From assembly GCA_003249645.1 (NCBI GenBank), contig QKIH01000134.1, positions 1-62,280 on the forward strand: a DNA stretch of 62,280 nt. Reading direction: 5' to 3'. This document shows positions 51,333-61,600 of the stretch, piece after piece. Position 1 is the stretch's first letter. Every line of letters begins with the position of its first letter. Origin of the DNA: Desulfobulbaceae bacterium. GTDB taxonomy: Bacteria; Desulfobacterota; Desulfobulbia; Desulfobulbales; Desulfocapsaceae. The notes below the pieces were generated by a model. The model searched no databases. It saw nothing but the letters and a program-made list of their open reading frames with translations, and was not told the DNA's origin. Position numbers and translations under genes: made by a program.

Positions 51333-52847
51333 ATGTCTGTCAGCACTCATCCGGAGACAAACTCCGGGGCAAAAGGATTGATTACGGTGTCCATCATGCT
51401 GGCCACCGTTATGCAGGCCTTGGACACCACCATTGCCAATGTTGCCCTGCCCAGCATGCAGGGCGGCATGTCGGCAACTCAGGACCAGATATCATGGGTC
51501 CTCACTTCATACATTGTCGCAGCTGCAATCATGACCCCGCTGGCCGGCGTGCTCTCGGCAAAATTCGGCAGAAAACGTGTCTTTCTCATTTCCATCGTCG
51601 GTTTTACCATAGCCTCGATGCTTTGCGGAGCCTCTCTGACCATTGTGCAGATTGTTCTCTTCCGACTGCTGCAAGGAGCTTTCGGGGCTGGTCTTGTTCC
51701 GCTTTCCCAGGCGGTTCTGCTTGATACATACCCGGTTGAACAGCACGGCAAGGCCATGGCCATCTGGGGGCTTGGCGTCATGGTTGGTCCGATTCTCGGT
51801 CCTACGCTGGGCGGGTATCTTACCGATTATTACACCTGGCGATGGGTTTTCTATATCAACCTGCCGGTTGGTATCCTTGCCTTTTTGGGAATACTCTCTT
51901 CTGTTGAGGAAACAGAAACAGATCGAGCACGAAAATTTGACTATTTCGGCTTTATCGTCCTTGGCGTTGCCATCGGAGCCTTACAGCTGCTGCTGGACCG
52001 CGGACAATCGCTTGACTGGTTCTCAAGTCGCGAGATAGTTATAGAGACAGTAGTCACCGTTCTTTTTCTCTATCTCTTTCTGGTACAGATGTTTACCGCC
52101 GAAAAACCGTTCATCGACCCTGTTATTTTTAAAGACACAAATTTTTCGATCGGCCTGATTCTCGTTTTCAGCATCGGTATCACTCTCTATGCAACACTGG
52201 CTCTTCTCCCTCCGTTTATGCAGCAGTTGATGGGCTTTCCGGTAATTACCACCGGTTATCTGCTGGCCCCCCGTGGCGTAGGGATAATGATGGTGATGAT
52301 GCTGGTCGGCAGATTAATCGGCAAAATTGATTCCAGGCTCCTTATCGGCTTCGGGATGAGTCTTACCGCCACGTCCTTACTGGTCATGTCCCGTTTTACC
52401 CTGGAAACGACAATTTTTACCATTGTCTGGTCAGGCATGCTGCAGGGAGTCGGATTCGGCTTTGTCTTTGTTCCCCTCTCCACTATGACCTTTGCCACCT
52501 TGCAAACGCATTTCCGGACTGACGGAACGGCCCTGTACAGCCTGATGCGCAATATCGGCAGCAGTATCGGCATTTCTATGGTGGTAACGATGCTGGCCCG
52601 CAACAGCCAGATCAACCACGCTGTGCTTTCCGAATCGATTACCCCGTTTCGCCTGGCCCTGCAGGACGGCAACCTGCCATCACTGCTGGACCTGAACAGC
52701 AGTGCCGGAATCTCTCTGCTCAACTCAGCAGTGACCCAGCAGGCTGTTACCATTTCCTACCTCAATGATTTCAGACTGGTTATGTGGGTCACGCTTGGTT
52801 CGATACCGCTTCTTTTACTGGTAAAAGGTCGGAAGAAGCAAAGATAA
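51333..52847 (+). CDS. emrB: EmrB/QacA-type MFS multidrug exporter (DHA2)
   Basis: This 504-residue inner-membrane transporter of the 14-helix DHA2 family is a proton-driven multidrug exporter. The family motif C is visible in GLGVMVGPILGPTLGGYLTD, and LDTTIANVALPSM lies in helix 1. It is cotranscribed with the MarR regulator and EmrA-like adaptor, three bases downstream of the latter. The substrates are unknown, typically hydrophobic drugs or fatty acids. The convergent zinc-ribbon gene begins about 48 bases beyond its stop. Confidence 0.93.
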   Translation: MSVSTHPETNSGAKGLITVSIMLATVMQALDTTIANVALPSMQGGMSATQDQISWVLTSYIVAAAIMTPLAGVLSAKFGRKRVFLISIVGFTIASMLCGASLTIVQIVLFRLLQGAFGAGLVPLSQAVLLDTYPVEQHGKAMAIWGLGVMVGPILGPTLGGYLTDYYTWRWVFYINLPVGILAFLGILSSVEETETDRARKFDYFGFIVLGVAIGALQLLLDRGQSLDWFSSREIVIETVVTVLFLYLFLVQMFTAEKPFIDPVIFKDTNFSIGLILVFSIGITLYATLALLPPFMQQLMGFPVITTGYLLAPRGVGIMMVMMLVGRLIGKIDSRLLIGFGMSLTATSLLVMSRFTLETTIFTIVWSGMLQGVGFGFVFVPLSTMTFATLQTHFRTDGTALYSLMRNIGSSIGISMVVTMLARNSQINHAVLSESITPFRLALQDGNLPSLLDLNSSAGISLLNSAVTQQAVTISYLNDFRLVMWVTLGSIPLLLLVKGRKKQR

Positions 52848-52894
52848 CCTCCAATCGAAAGAAATACTGAGATTTTCATCTCGCATTAGCGGCG

Positions 52895-53308
52895 CTATCT
52901 GTTCTTTTTATAAAATTCCGGATACAGCTTTTCTGCACACTCCGGACAAATCCCGTGACTGAACTCAACATCTGCTCTGTCACGAATATACGATTCGATT
53001 GGATGCCAGTTATCCTTTTCATCCCTGATTCTTTTGCATGAAGAACATACCGGCAGCATGCCTTCGAGGTATTTCATCCGGTTAATAATATTCGTTGTAA
53101 ACCGAATTATTATTATGCTGAGAATGAAAATACAGATGCTTTCAAAAAACGACTCTCTCCAGTTCACCGGGGTCGGTGCCGCCCCCAGAAATCTACCGGG
53201 AATATCGATCACCTCGTCAAGCCAGATCAGCAGTATTATCGAGGCAAAGGCTATTCTTTCATACAATATCACACGCCTGGTGACGGCATCTTTCCCTGGT
53301 ATATTCAT
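52895..53308 (-). CDS. Two-helix membrane protein with C-terminal zinc ribbon
   Basis: This 137-residue protein has two transmembrane helices (~18-33 and ~52-66) and a cytosolic C-terminal tail with two CxxC pairs: LPVCSSCKRIRDEKDNW and GICPECAEKLYPEF. This CSSCK...CPEC tail is well known as the last domain of many histidine kinases in sulfate reducers. Here it is attached to a minimal membrane anchor with no kinase domain, so it could be a stand-alone partner or a truncated relative. Cys spacing is intact. It lies apart from its neighbours. Confidence 0.8.
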   Translation of the reverse strand: MNIPGKDAVTRRVILYERIAFASIILLIWLDEVIDIPGRFLGAAPTPVNWRESFFESICIFILSIIIIRFTTNIINRMKYLEGMLPVCSSCKRIRDEKDNWHPIESYIRDRADVEFSHGICPECAEKLYPEFYKKNR

Positions 53309-53420
53309 AAAATCCCCCTATTTCCCGAATCGACCTGCAATCTCCAAACCACCGCGAAGCAACCACTGCCGCACCTCCTGCTTTGGCATCAAACTTGTTT
53401 AAAGCAGGAGAACACCCGGT

Positions 53421-55433
53421 TTATTTATGCTGCCTGAACAGCCAATCCCTGATCCCGTCAATCGAGTAAGCATATTGCCAGGTATAACGATGGCTGCCGC
53501 CCTTAAAGACTGTGTAATGAATAGATCTCTTTTTCTTGAGCATCTTTTTGACATTGCTTGCCTGGGTCTGTTCGTCCGCCTCAGCATTCCACACAGCTTT
53601 AGTAACAGTAGCACCATATTTCTTTAAGACTTCAGTAATTGCATTCATTCCCGGATAAGCCTTATTGTCACCCTGGGAAACGACAATCCAGAGCGGTTTA
53701 TCGGCAATTGGAGCGACCTGTTTTGGGTTCCACTGACAGGCCACGAGAAAGGAGGCGGCAAAGAAATCCGGATATTTAATGTCCATGGCTATGGAGGTCA
53801 TGCCGCCCATTGACTGGCCGGTATTATATAACCTGTCCTCATCGATGCTGTATTGCTGCATCAAGGCTTTAATCAGGTCTATGGTCATATCCAGGTCAAC
53901 AATATATTTTGAGCCGTCACCGACAATCACCCGGTCATACTGCGGTGCAAGAACAAAACTCGGATGACGTGCCTGATCTTCCTCTGAGGCCCAGACCACC
54001 GCACCAAGTCCCTGCGTTAACGTCTCAACAGGATTGTTGCTGACCGCTCCTGCATCGTGCATAAACAGAACCAGCGGATATTTTTTAGCCGGATCATAAT
54101 TTTCGGGAACGAAGAGATTATACATCAGGTTCCTGTGATATTTCTCATCATGAAATACCAGCTGCACGAAACCCTCAATATCAGGATTAAGCGTTACATT
54201 GCTCTCAAGCTCTATTTCCTCAGCAGCGATTATTTCACCAGTCTTCGTTGCTATATCACCGATCTGGCTCACTATTGCCGTGAGAGTGACCGGTTCAGCC
54301 GGTTTATCAGAAAGTTGTCCTAATTGGGGCCCGGTGAACCCGGCGGGAGGAGAATTATTAGAAATATTCTGTCCGAATGTACCGTCCTGCTGTTCCGGAC
54401 CGCCTCCCATTTCCGCACTGCTTTCATCAATCTCGGTCTTAAGCTTCAGAATAACAAAATTTCCGGTTACAGGTGCTGCTAAGAGATCAGCTTTATTGCT
54501 GACATATGCTGATACAATCTCCTCGCCAACAACCTCAAAATCTGAAATATCAACAGAGTCAGGATTGATGGCATCCTTATACTCAATAACCACGGCAGTC
54601 ACTTTTTGACCATCACCGATAATCTTGACGACGGCTGTTATATCCATGAGATACGGGTTTTCCGGATACTGATATTTGGCCACTTTCTTTTTGGCCTCCG
54701 CATCCCCGAGCGCTGCTGCTTTGGTATACCAAATGAGGGCATTGCTGATGTCCTTTTCAACACCAAGCCCCTTTTCATAGAGATTGCCAAGTGCCATGAT
54801 GGCAGGCAGAGAGATCCTGTCGCCACGTGCCGCTGATTTCTGATAGAGATCGAAAGCCTGCTGATAATCCCTCTTTACCCCCAGACCGTATTCATAAAGT
54901 CTGCCAAGATGATATTGTCCGGTAATATCGCCTTTATCTGCAGCAATCTGGAAATATTCGGCAGCTCGCTTATAATTCACTTTTTCAACCAGACCGTTTT
55001 TATAAATAAGCCCGAGGTATCGCGGCGCTTTCATATCCCCTGCGTCTGTCGCCTGTTTAAACCAGGAAATTGCTGCGTTATAATCCTTGCCCACACCTTT
55101 TCCATCAAGATACATTATTCCCAGATCGGTCATGGCTCTGGCGTTATTCAATCCCGCCGCCTCCTGCAGCAGAGCAAGAGCCTTGGCCGGATCATCCAGA
55201 CCGTAACGACCGTTCAAATAGGCCTCTCCTAGTCTGGCAAGTGCCTCCGGATCCTTCTGCTCCGCAGCCTTCTCAAGATACCGCAGTGCCCGGGCATTAT
55301 TTCCCGTTCTGTTTTCCTGTTCATACAACACCATATAGTCAACGCTGCGCTGCTGATTCAACAAACCCGTGCAGGAAGTATTGAGCAAAACTGCAAAGGT
55401 AAATCCTGCCAGCAAGAAGTTAGATAATTTCAT
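53421..55433 (-). CDS. Sel1-repeat lipoprotein fused to an alpha/beta-hydrolase (esterase) domain
   Basis: The start at 55433 is preferred over ATGs upstream because GAGG lies six bases before it. The 670-residue product has a lipobox ending NTSC (Cys21), so it is an exported lipoprotein. Residues ~30-230 are about six Sel1/TPR-like repeats (for example ALARLGEAYLNGRYG). A beta-rich linker (~240-400) precedes an esterase/PHB-depolymerase-like hydrolase (~425-670) with nucleophile motif GQSMGG and a likely catalytic His in GGSHRYTW. The combination is unusual. Sel1 repeats normally bind proteins, so the enzyme may be recruited to a partner in the envelope. Confidence 0.85.
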   Translation of the reverse strand: MKLSNFLLAGFTFAVLLNTSCTGLLNQQRSVDYMVLYEQENRTGNNARALRYLEKAAEQKDPEALARLGEAYLNGRYGLDDPAKALALLQEAAGLNNARAMTDLGIMYLDGKGVGKDYNAAISWFKQATDAGDMKAPRYLGLIYKNGLVEKVNYKRAAEYFQIAADKGDITGQYHLGRLYEYGLGVKRDYQQAFDLYQKSAARGDRISLPAIMALGNLYEKGLGVEKDISNALIWYTKAAALGDAEAKKKVAKYQYPENPYLMDITAVVKIIGDGQKVTAVVIEYKDAINPDSVDISDFEVVGEEIVSAYVSNKADLLAAPVTGNFVILKLKTEIDESSAEMGGGPEQQDGTFGQNISNNSPPAGFTGPQLGQLSDKPAEPVTLTAIVSQIGDIATKTGEIIAAEEIELESNVTLNPDIEGFVQLVFHDEKYHRNLMYNLFVPENYDPAKKYPLVLFMHDAGAVSNNPVETLTQGLGAVVWASEEDQARHPSFVLAPQYDRVIVGDGSKYIVDLDMTIDLIKALMQQYSIDEDRLYNTGQSMGGMTSIAMDIKYPDFFAASFLVACQWNPKQVAPIADKPLWIVVSQGDNKAYPGMNAITEVLKKYGATVTKAVWNAEADEQTQASNVKKMLKKKRSIHYTVFKGGSHRYTWQYAYSIDGIRDWLFRQHK

Positions 55434-55502
55434 GCTCTGCCTCATTATCATGTATAAAGTCTAATAGTCATATTGTAATGTCACAGCTGAAACAGCATCT
55501 TA

Positions 55503-55770
55503 TTAATCTGCTTTGGCACCAGTTGTAAAGCGTCCGTTTTGACTGATCCAGCAGTCGACATATTCAAACAGTGTTTTCACGGTATCGCCAAACTGGCCAG
55601 GGATCTGCTCCGCTTCCCGATTGGGTGTGAACATGTGCGCTGCACTTTCAACAAAGACAAGATTCCTGCCTGCTGACCTTATTATCATTCGCTTCACCTG
55701 CATAGACAATCTGACTGTGAATGACAATAACCGTCGCTAAGACAAGTGAAAGAAAAGGACGGAAATTCAT
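55503..55770 (-). pseudogene. Broken secreted hydrolase gene
   Basis: A start at 55770 with GGAG nearby gives a signal peptide (NFRPFLSLVLATVIVI...VYAG) that runs into a stop near 55650. The other frame from about 55690 continues to 55503 with LVFVESAAHMFTPNREAEQI and TLFEYVDCWIS, resembling the C-terminus of an alpha/beta hydrolase with its catalytic His. The catalytic core between them is missing. This is the pattern of an internal deletion plus a frameshift in a secreted esterase, next to an intact Sel1-esterase gene. Confidence 0.6.
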
Positions 55771-55932
55771 TTTCTCCATAAAGTTGGCTGGACAACAGGA
55801 ATCACACCTTCTGCCGACGCCCTTGATGACAAGGTTCGCACTGCCAGTGTTATGGAGAAAATATATTTTTACTATTTTCAAAGAGTAAGGAAAGACTGTG
55901 CAAATTAATGCCGCCGAGCCGCTCGGGAATTT

Positions 55933-56451
55933 TTACATCGCAGCCCAGCGATTATAATGAATCCGCTCCGGATTATAGCGCTCCCCTGCAACCGATTTAT
56001 GATCCGGCCAACCGATAATGGCCAGCCCCAAAGGTATGACATGTTCGGGTAGGCTGCATATTTCCCTGAACCGCATTATCCGATCCTCCATGGGATAGAT
56101 GCCGGTCCATACTGCGCCAAGACCAAGACCATGGGCTGCAAGCAGCAGGTTTTCCATGGCTGCAGAGCAGTCCTGAGGCCAGTAACCTGCAAACTTTTCC
56201 TTTGTCAAATCCCCGCAGACCAGAATGGCAAGAGGCGCTTCGCAAACCATTTTCACATAAGGATGCACTGTTGCAATCTTCTCTTTCTGATCTGCATCGG
56301 TGACAAGAATAAACTGCCATGGCTGCTGATTCCCCGCGCTCGGTGCCATCATGGCGGCAGCGAGCATCTTCTCAATCAGTTCATCGGATACGCCCTGACT
56401 GGTGAATTTTCTGATACTTCTTCTGGTATGCAATGCTTCAAAGATATCCAT
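55933..56451 (-). CDS. Nitroreductase-family FMN oxidoreductase
   Basis: The 172-residue enzyme has the nitroreductase signature RRSIRKF near the N-terminus and PSAGNQQPW, which contacts FMN. The start at 56451 is preferred over a GTG six codons upstream because GAGAG lies seven bases before it. Family members reduce nitro compounds, quinones or flavin-linked substrates with NAD(P)H; the specific substrate is unknown. It lies ~100 bases from a flavin reductase gene on the same strand, a plausible pair for redox detoxification. Confidence 0.9.
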   Translation of the reverse strand: MDIFEALHTRRSIRKFTSQGVSDELIEKMLAAAMMAPSAGNQQPWQFILVTDADQKEKIATVHPYVKMVCEAPLAILVCGDLTKEKFAGYWPQDCSAAMENLLLAAHGLGLGAVWTGIYPMEDRIMRFREICSLPEHVIPLGLAIIGWPDHKSVAGERYNPERIHYNRWAAM

Positions 56452-56551
56452 AATATGCTCTCTTTCCACGGGACAGTCTGGTCTAAAAATGGCTATCAGG
56501 GGGGATTTGCCATTATTGTATCAGCTGTTTTTCAGTGTTTATTCCTTGATC

Positions 56552-57115
56552 TCACTTCTTGCCGACTTTAAAGGCATCACCGGCAAAATTGCCTAAACTG
56601 TAATATTTCTGGATGCCCGAGGCAAAGGCCAGGGGTTTCAGTTTATTCATATCCGGCTGACCGGTTTCACCAAGGATATGTTCATCGGCTTTCACATCCA
56701 TCACTTCACCGATAAACATGGTATGCAAACCGAGTTCAACTGTTTCTATAAGCTTGCATTCCAGAACAAAAGGAATCTCGGCGGCAAACGGCGCATCGAC
56801 CAGCTCACTTTTCACAGCTGTCCAGCCGACTTCGGCAAACTTGTCGACATTTCTGCCGGAGGCAATTCCCATGTAATCAGCTTCTTTCACCTGTGAGTCA
56901 GATGGAATTCCCAGTGTAAATGCTTTGCGGGCAATAATGGCCTTGTGCGAATAGGTTGCCGCCCGTAATGACACATTGACACATACCGGCTTGGAACAGC
57001 AGATACCGCCCCAGGCTGCACACATCAGGTTCGCTTTATTGTGTTCGTCATAGGTTCCGACCAGCAGTACAGGGGTTGGATAAAGCAGGGTCTTTGCTCC
57101 GAGCGAAATCTTCAT
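56552..57115 (-). CDS. Flavin reductase-like FMN-binding protein
   Basis: The start at 57115 is preferred because GGAGG lies six bases upstream; an earlier in-frame ATG lacks one. The 187-residue protein is a flavin-reductase-domain (split beta-barrel FMN-binding) protein, recognisable from PTPVLLVGTYD and NLMCAAWGGICCSKP and from the later ETVELGLHTMFIGEV. Members reduce or bind FMN for oxygenases or act as flavoredoxins in sulfate reducers. The dicysteine in ICCSKP is unusual. It precedes the nitroreductase gene on the same strand. Confidence 0.88.
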   Translation of the reverse strand: MKISLGAKTLLYPTPVLLVGTYDEHNKANLMCAAWGGICCSKPVCVNVSLRAATYSHKAIIARKAFTLGIPSDSQVKEADYMGIASGRNVDKFAEVGWTAVKSELVDAPFAAEIPFVLECKLIETVELGLHTMFIGEVMDVKADEHILGETGQPDMNKLKPLAFASGIQKYYSLGNFAGDAFKVGKK

Positions 57116-57256
57116 CAATGCCTCCACTTGTTTGATATAGTATTTTCTGAGAATGCACTTTGCCACAAATCGTCAGCCGTGTCTGAAAGACAAAGAATTG
57201 AGAATCAGACTGCAGCTTTGGAAGTTACAATCAATATAAAACTCTTTTACTGTCGA

Positions 57257-58642
57257 TCAAGGCGTGCTCTCCAATGAACCTGTTGTCTCCATACCAGCAG
57301 CAGATCCTGCCCCTAGAGCGATCTGCAGACTGGCCCACTCCTGCATGGCATCATTTTCCGCTGACACCGACGCAATAGCTGCAGCGGCAGAAGATCGGTC
57401 GATATCAAGCAGATCCAGAATTGTAATGGCTCCTGAACGATAATTGCGTTGTGCCAGCTCATAGGCATGCTGATATGACTGAGAGGCCTTTTGCAGATAG
57501 ACGGCCCGTTCGCGATACTGTTCCAGATTAGACTGGGCCACCTGTACATCTTGCACCGCAGCCAGGACAGCTGACCGGTATGCAATTTCCGTCTGCTTTG
57601 CTGCTGAAATCTTCTGGTCAACAGTTGCCGACAAAGCCCCCCTGTTAAAGACCGGCAAGGTCAGGGAGGGTCCAAAGCCCCAGGTGCTTGCACCTTCCGT
57701 CAACCCGAGAGTACCGGAGAGTTTAATTGACGGATACAGATCGGCTTTGGCAACGCCAACCGCCGCAACCGACGCAACCAGATCGGCTTCAGCGCAGCGG
57801 ATATCAGGCCTGTTTCGCAGTAGATCAGCAGGCATACCGATCCTTATCCCCTCGTCCGGCACACTGACCTTGATGTCCGCATTCTGAAAAGAGTCAAGTA
57901 AACCCTTCGCGTCTTCGTTGAGCAGCGTTGCCATTGCATACACGTAGGATTTGAACATTGCTGTATATTTTGGCAAACTAGCCTGGGCAGTGGCGAGCAA
58001 CGCCTCGGCCTCGTCAACGCCGTATTCAGTGGCGGCCCCTGCTTCCAACTGTCTTCTGGTAACCTCCACTGTTTCCTTTCTGGCGCTGATCGTCTGCCGG
58101 GTCAGTTCAACGGCAGCCTGGTAATACCCGGCATTCGCATAGCTGGAAATAAATTCGGCAAGCCAAGCCAAACGAACAAGTTCAACATTGGTCTGCGCAT
58201 AGATCAAATTAGCCATCGCCTGCTCCTGTTCCCTTCTTATACCGCCGAACAGATCTATGACAAAAGCAGCCCCCAGAGAACCAGATGCAGCACTTGAGCT
58301 GGAAATTTCACTGCCGCCTTCCCAGGTATATGCACCGCCAAGAGACCCGGAAAGAGCTGCATTGATGCCAGTTGCCCTCAGCCCGGCTTCTGCCTGGCGA
58401 ATCTGCTCCTTAGCTGTCTCCACATCTAGATTCTGCTGCAGCCCTTTTTCAATAAGGCTGTTGAGCCGGTCATCTGAAAACTGCTGCCACCAGGGCGTTG
58501 CTGCTATCACACCTACGGAATCTTCTGTGCCGCTTACAAACTGAGATGTCAGATCCATCTCCGGACGCTGGTAGTTGGGGCCGACGGCAACGCAGCTACA
58601 AAGAAGAAGGCAGGGAAGATACAAATACCATTTATTACTCAT
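57257..58642 (-). CDS. RND efflux outer-membrane lipoprotein (NodT/OprM family)
   Basis: The 461-residue TolC-like outer-membrane factor has a lipobox ending LLCSC (Cys17) followed by the family tag GPNYQRP. The two outer-membrane-efflux repeats (~60-240 and ~265-450) form the trimeric channel with its long periplasmic helices. It is the last gene of the adaptor-pump-channel operon. Its ATG overlaps the stop of the ancestral (frame-restored) pump gene by eight bases, evidence that the pump frame once ran to this point. Confidence 0.92.
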   Translation of the reverse strand: MSNKWYLYLPCLLLCSCVAVGPNYQRPEMDLTSQFVSGTEDSVGVIAATPWWQQFSDDRLNSLIEKGLQQNLDVETAKEQIRQAEAGLRATGINAALSGSLGGAYTWEGGSEISSSSAASGSLGAAFVIDLFGGIRREQEQAMANLIYAQTNVELVRLAWLAEFISSYANAGYYQAAVELTRQTISARKETVEVTRRQLEAGAATEYGVDEAEALLATAQASLPKYTAMFKSYVYAMATLLNEDAKGLLDSFQNADIKVSVPDEGIRIGMPADLLRNRPDIRCAEADLVASVAAVGVAKADLYPSIKLSGTLGLTEGASTWGFGPSLTLPVFNRGALSATVDQKISAAKQTEIAYRSAVLAAVQDVQVAQSNLEQYRERAVYLQKASQSYQHAYELAQRNYRSGAITILDLLDIDRSSAAAAIASVSAENDAMQEWASLQIALGAGSAAGMETTGSLESTP

Positions 58643-58693
58643 GAGTTACGTTCTCCGGATTGTTATTTTTGCCACGCACTATGTGGACTAATT

Positions 58694-61600
58694 TCATGAC
58701 AACGACATAAAAGACGGGAACCATGATTGTCCCGAACAGGACAGAAAAGGCAATGCCGCCAAGCATCCGATGGACCGTTGCGCTGAAGCACCAGCTCCGT
58801 TTGCCATGGCCAGCGGCAAAATTCCCATCATAAAAGCAAAGGTCGTCATGAGGATTGGACGCAGACGCTGGCGGGATGCCAATGCAACGGCCTGCAGCAG
58901 AGTCATTCCCCTGGCAAGCAGGGTCTGGGCAAATTCGACAATTAAAATGGCGTTTCTTGCCGCGAGTCCGATGGTCGCCAGTAAACCGACCTTGAAATAG
59001 ACATCATTGGTCTGCCCGAAGACTTTTGCCGCAAGCAAAGCGCCAAGCATGCCGACCGGCAGAGCAAGCATGACTGAAAAAGGTACTGACCAGCTTTCAT
59101 ACAGTGCCGCAAGACAGAGAAAGATGACCACAATAGACAGAGAGTACAGCAGAGGCTCCTGATTGCCGGACAAGCGCTCCTGATAGGATATTCCGGTCCA
59201 GGAAACACTGTAATTGCCAGGCAATTCTTCAACCAGACCTTCTATAATATTCATCGCTTCGCCAGAACTGACGCCGTTAGCTGCCGAGCCCGACAACTCT
59301 AGAGCCCTGCTGCCGCCGTAGCGGGCAAGTTTTGGCGAAACATCCTTCCATGTCTGGTTGATAATGGCACCAAAAGGAACCATCTCCCCAGCACTGTTGC
59401 GGATATACCAGGAGTCAATATCATCCGGCTGCATCCGGTACGGTGTATCGCCCTGCACGATAACTTCGCGCAGCTTGTCGCCCATGGTAAAATCATTGAC
59501 ATATTTTCCGGCAAAGACTGTTGTCAGCATTGAATTGATATTAGAAAGCGTCAGGTCAAACGCTCCGGCCTTCTGCTGATCTATGTCCAGCTGCAGCGAA
59601 GTTTTCTTGGGATTGTCATTACCGCGCATACTGGTGATTTTCCCCGTTTCCTGAGCTTTGGCGACAAGAGTGTTTGCCGCTTCAGCCAAGGCATCAGAAC
59701 CGTTGCCCGCCTGATCTATCAGATACATGGTAAAACCGGATGACGTTCCCAAACCGTGAATCGCCGGCGGCTGCAGGAATATGATCTGGCCCATCCTGTT
59801 GTTGAAGAAGTGCTTGTTGGTTCGGCCGACAAGATCAGCAGCAGTTTTGCCCGGCCTGTCTTCATACTCTTTAAGACGGACAAACAGCATCGCTGTATTC
59901 TGGCTGTTGCCGCTCCAGCTAAAACCGAGTCCGGTAAAGACCGTTTGAACGATATCCTTTTCCTCATTCAAAAGATACTTTTCGATCTGCTCAACTGCAT
60001 TGGCCGTCTGCTGGAGGGTCGCAGTGTCCGGCAGTTGAATCTGGGCCATGATTACGCCCTGATCCTCCAAAGGCAGGAACGAGGTTGGCAGTTTCTTGTA
60101 AACAAGCTGCGCTGCCGCACCTATGAGTACAAGCACAACAAGCATTCTAAACGGTTTACTTGTGAGTCGAACCACCGATGTTTCATATCCGCCGGTTACC
60201 CTTGCAAGCCCTGCATTAAACAGCCGGGCAGGAAGAAACTTTGTCGAACTGTCCTCTTTTCTCAGCAGGTGGGCGCACATTGTCGGCGTCAGTATCAGGG
60301 CGACAAAAAGCGACAGGACCATTGTCGAGATAATGGTAATGGAAAACTGTCTGTAGATGACACCGGTTGAACCGGACATAAATGCCATGGGCAGGAATAC
60401 GGCGGAAAGCACCAGAACAATACCCACCAGGGCACCGGTGATTTCATGCATGCTCTTCAATGTGGCTTCCTTTGCATCAAGGCCTTCCACCCGCATGATA
60501 CGTTCAACGTTTTCAACCACAACGATAGCGTCATCAACCAGGAGGCCAATGGCAATAACCAGTGCAAACATTGTCAGCGTGTTGATTGACATTCCCAGAG
60601 CAGCAAGTATGCCGAATGTCCCCAGCAGCACTATCGGCACCGCCACAGTCGGGATGATAGTTGCCCGCCAGCTCTGCAGAAAGATGAGAATAACGATAAA
60701 TACCAGTACAATGGCCTCGCCAAGGGTGTGATAGACCTCATTAATCGAATCCCTGACGAATGGGGAAGTATCATAGGGATAGACAACGCTGACCCCGGCA
60801 GGGAGGGCACTTGAAAGCTTTTCAATGGTCGCCTTTACATTAGCTGCCGTTTCCACAGCATTTGCCCCGGTGGCAAGAGTGACTGCAAAACCGGAAGCAG
60901 GCTGACCGTTCAATCGTGAAGATGATTCAAAACTTTCAGCAGACAGTTCTATGCGGGCGACATCTCCGAGATAGACACTTGAGCCGTCTTCGTTGGTTTT
61001 CAGCAGTATTTTTTCAAACTCTTCAACGGTGGAAAGCTGCGACTGGGCATTCATCGAAATGGTAAATTCCTGGCCCTTTGCGATCGGCTGGGCACCAAGT
61101 GAACCGACTGTAACGTTGGTATTTTGATCAGATACCGCACTGGTCACATCATTTGCTGTCAGCTGATATTTATACAGCAGGGTTGGATTCAGCCAGACCC
61201 GCATGGCGTATTCGGAACCAAAGGCATGAACATCACCGACACCGCTTGTTCTCGTCAGCTGGTCCTCAAGAGTTCTGCTGAAAATGTCTCCCAGCTGCAG
61301 GGTCGTATAACTTCCGTCCTCGGAAATCAAGGAACCGATCAGAAGGATGGAAGAAGAAGCACGTCTGACGCTTATCCCTGAATTCTGTACAGCCGTCGGC
61401 AGTTTTGACTGCACTAGCTGCAGATTATTCTGCACATCAACCTGCGCCATTTCCGGGCTGACGCTGTCATCAAAGGTCAGGGCAAGAGATGATTTACCTT
61501 CTGCGGAAGTGGAGGTCATATAGATCAGACCGTCAAGTCCGGTCATACCGTCTTCGATAATTTCAGTCACCGAATTTTCTACAGTTTCCGCAGATGCGCC

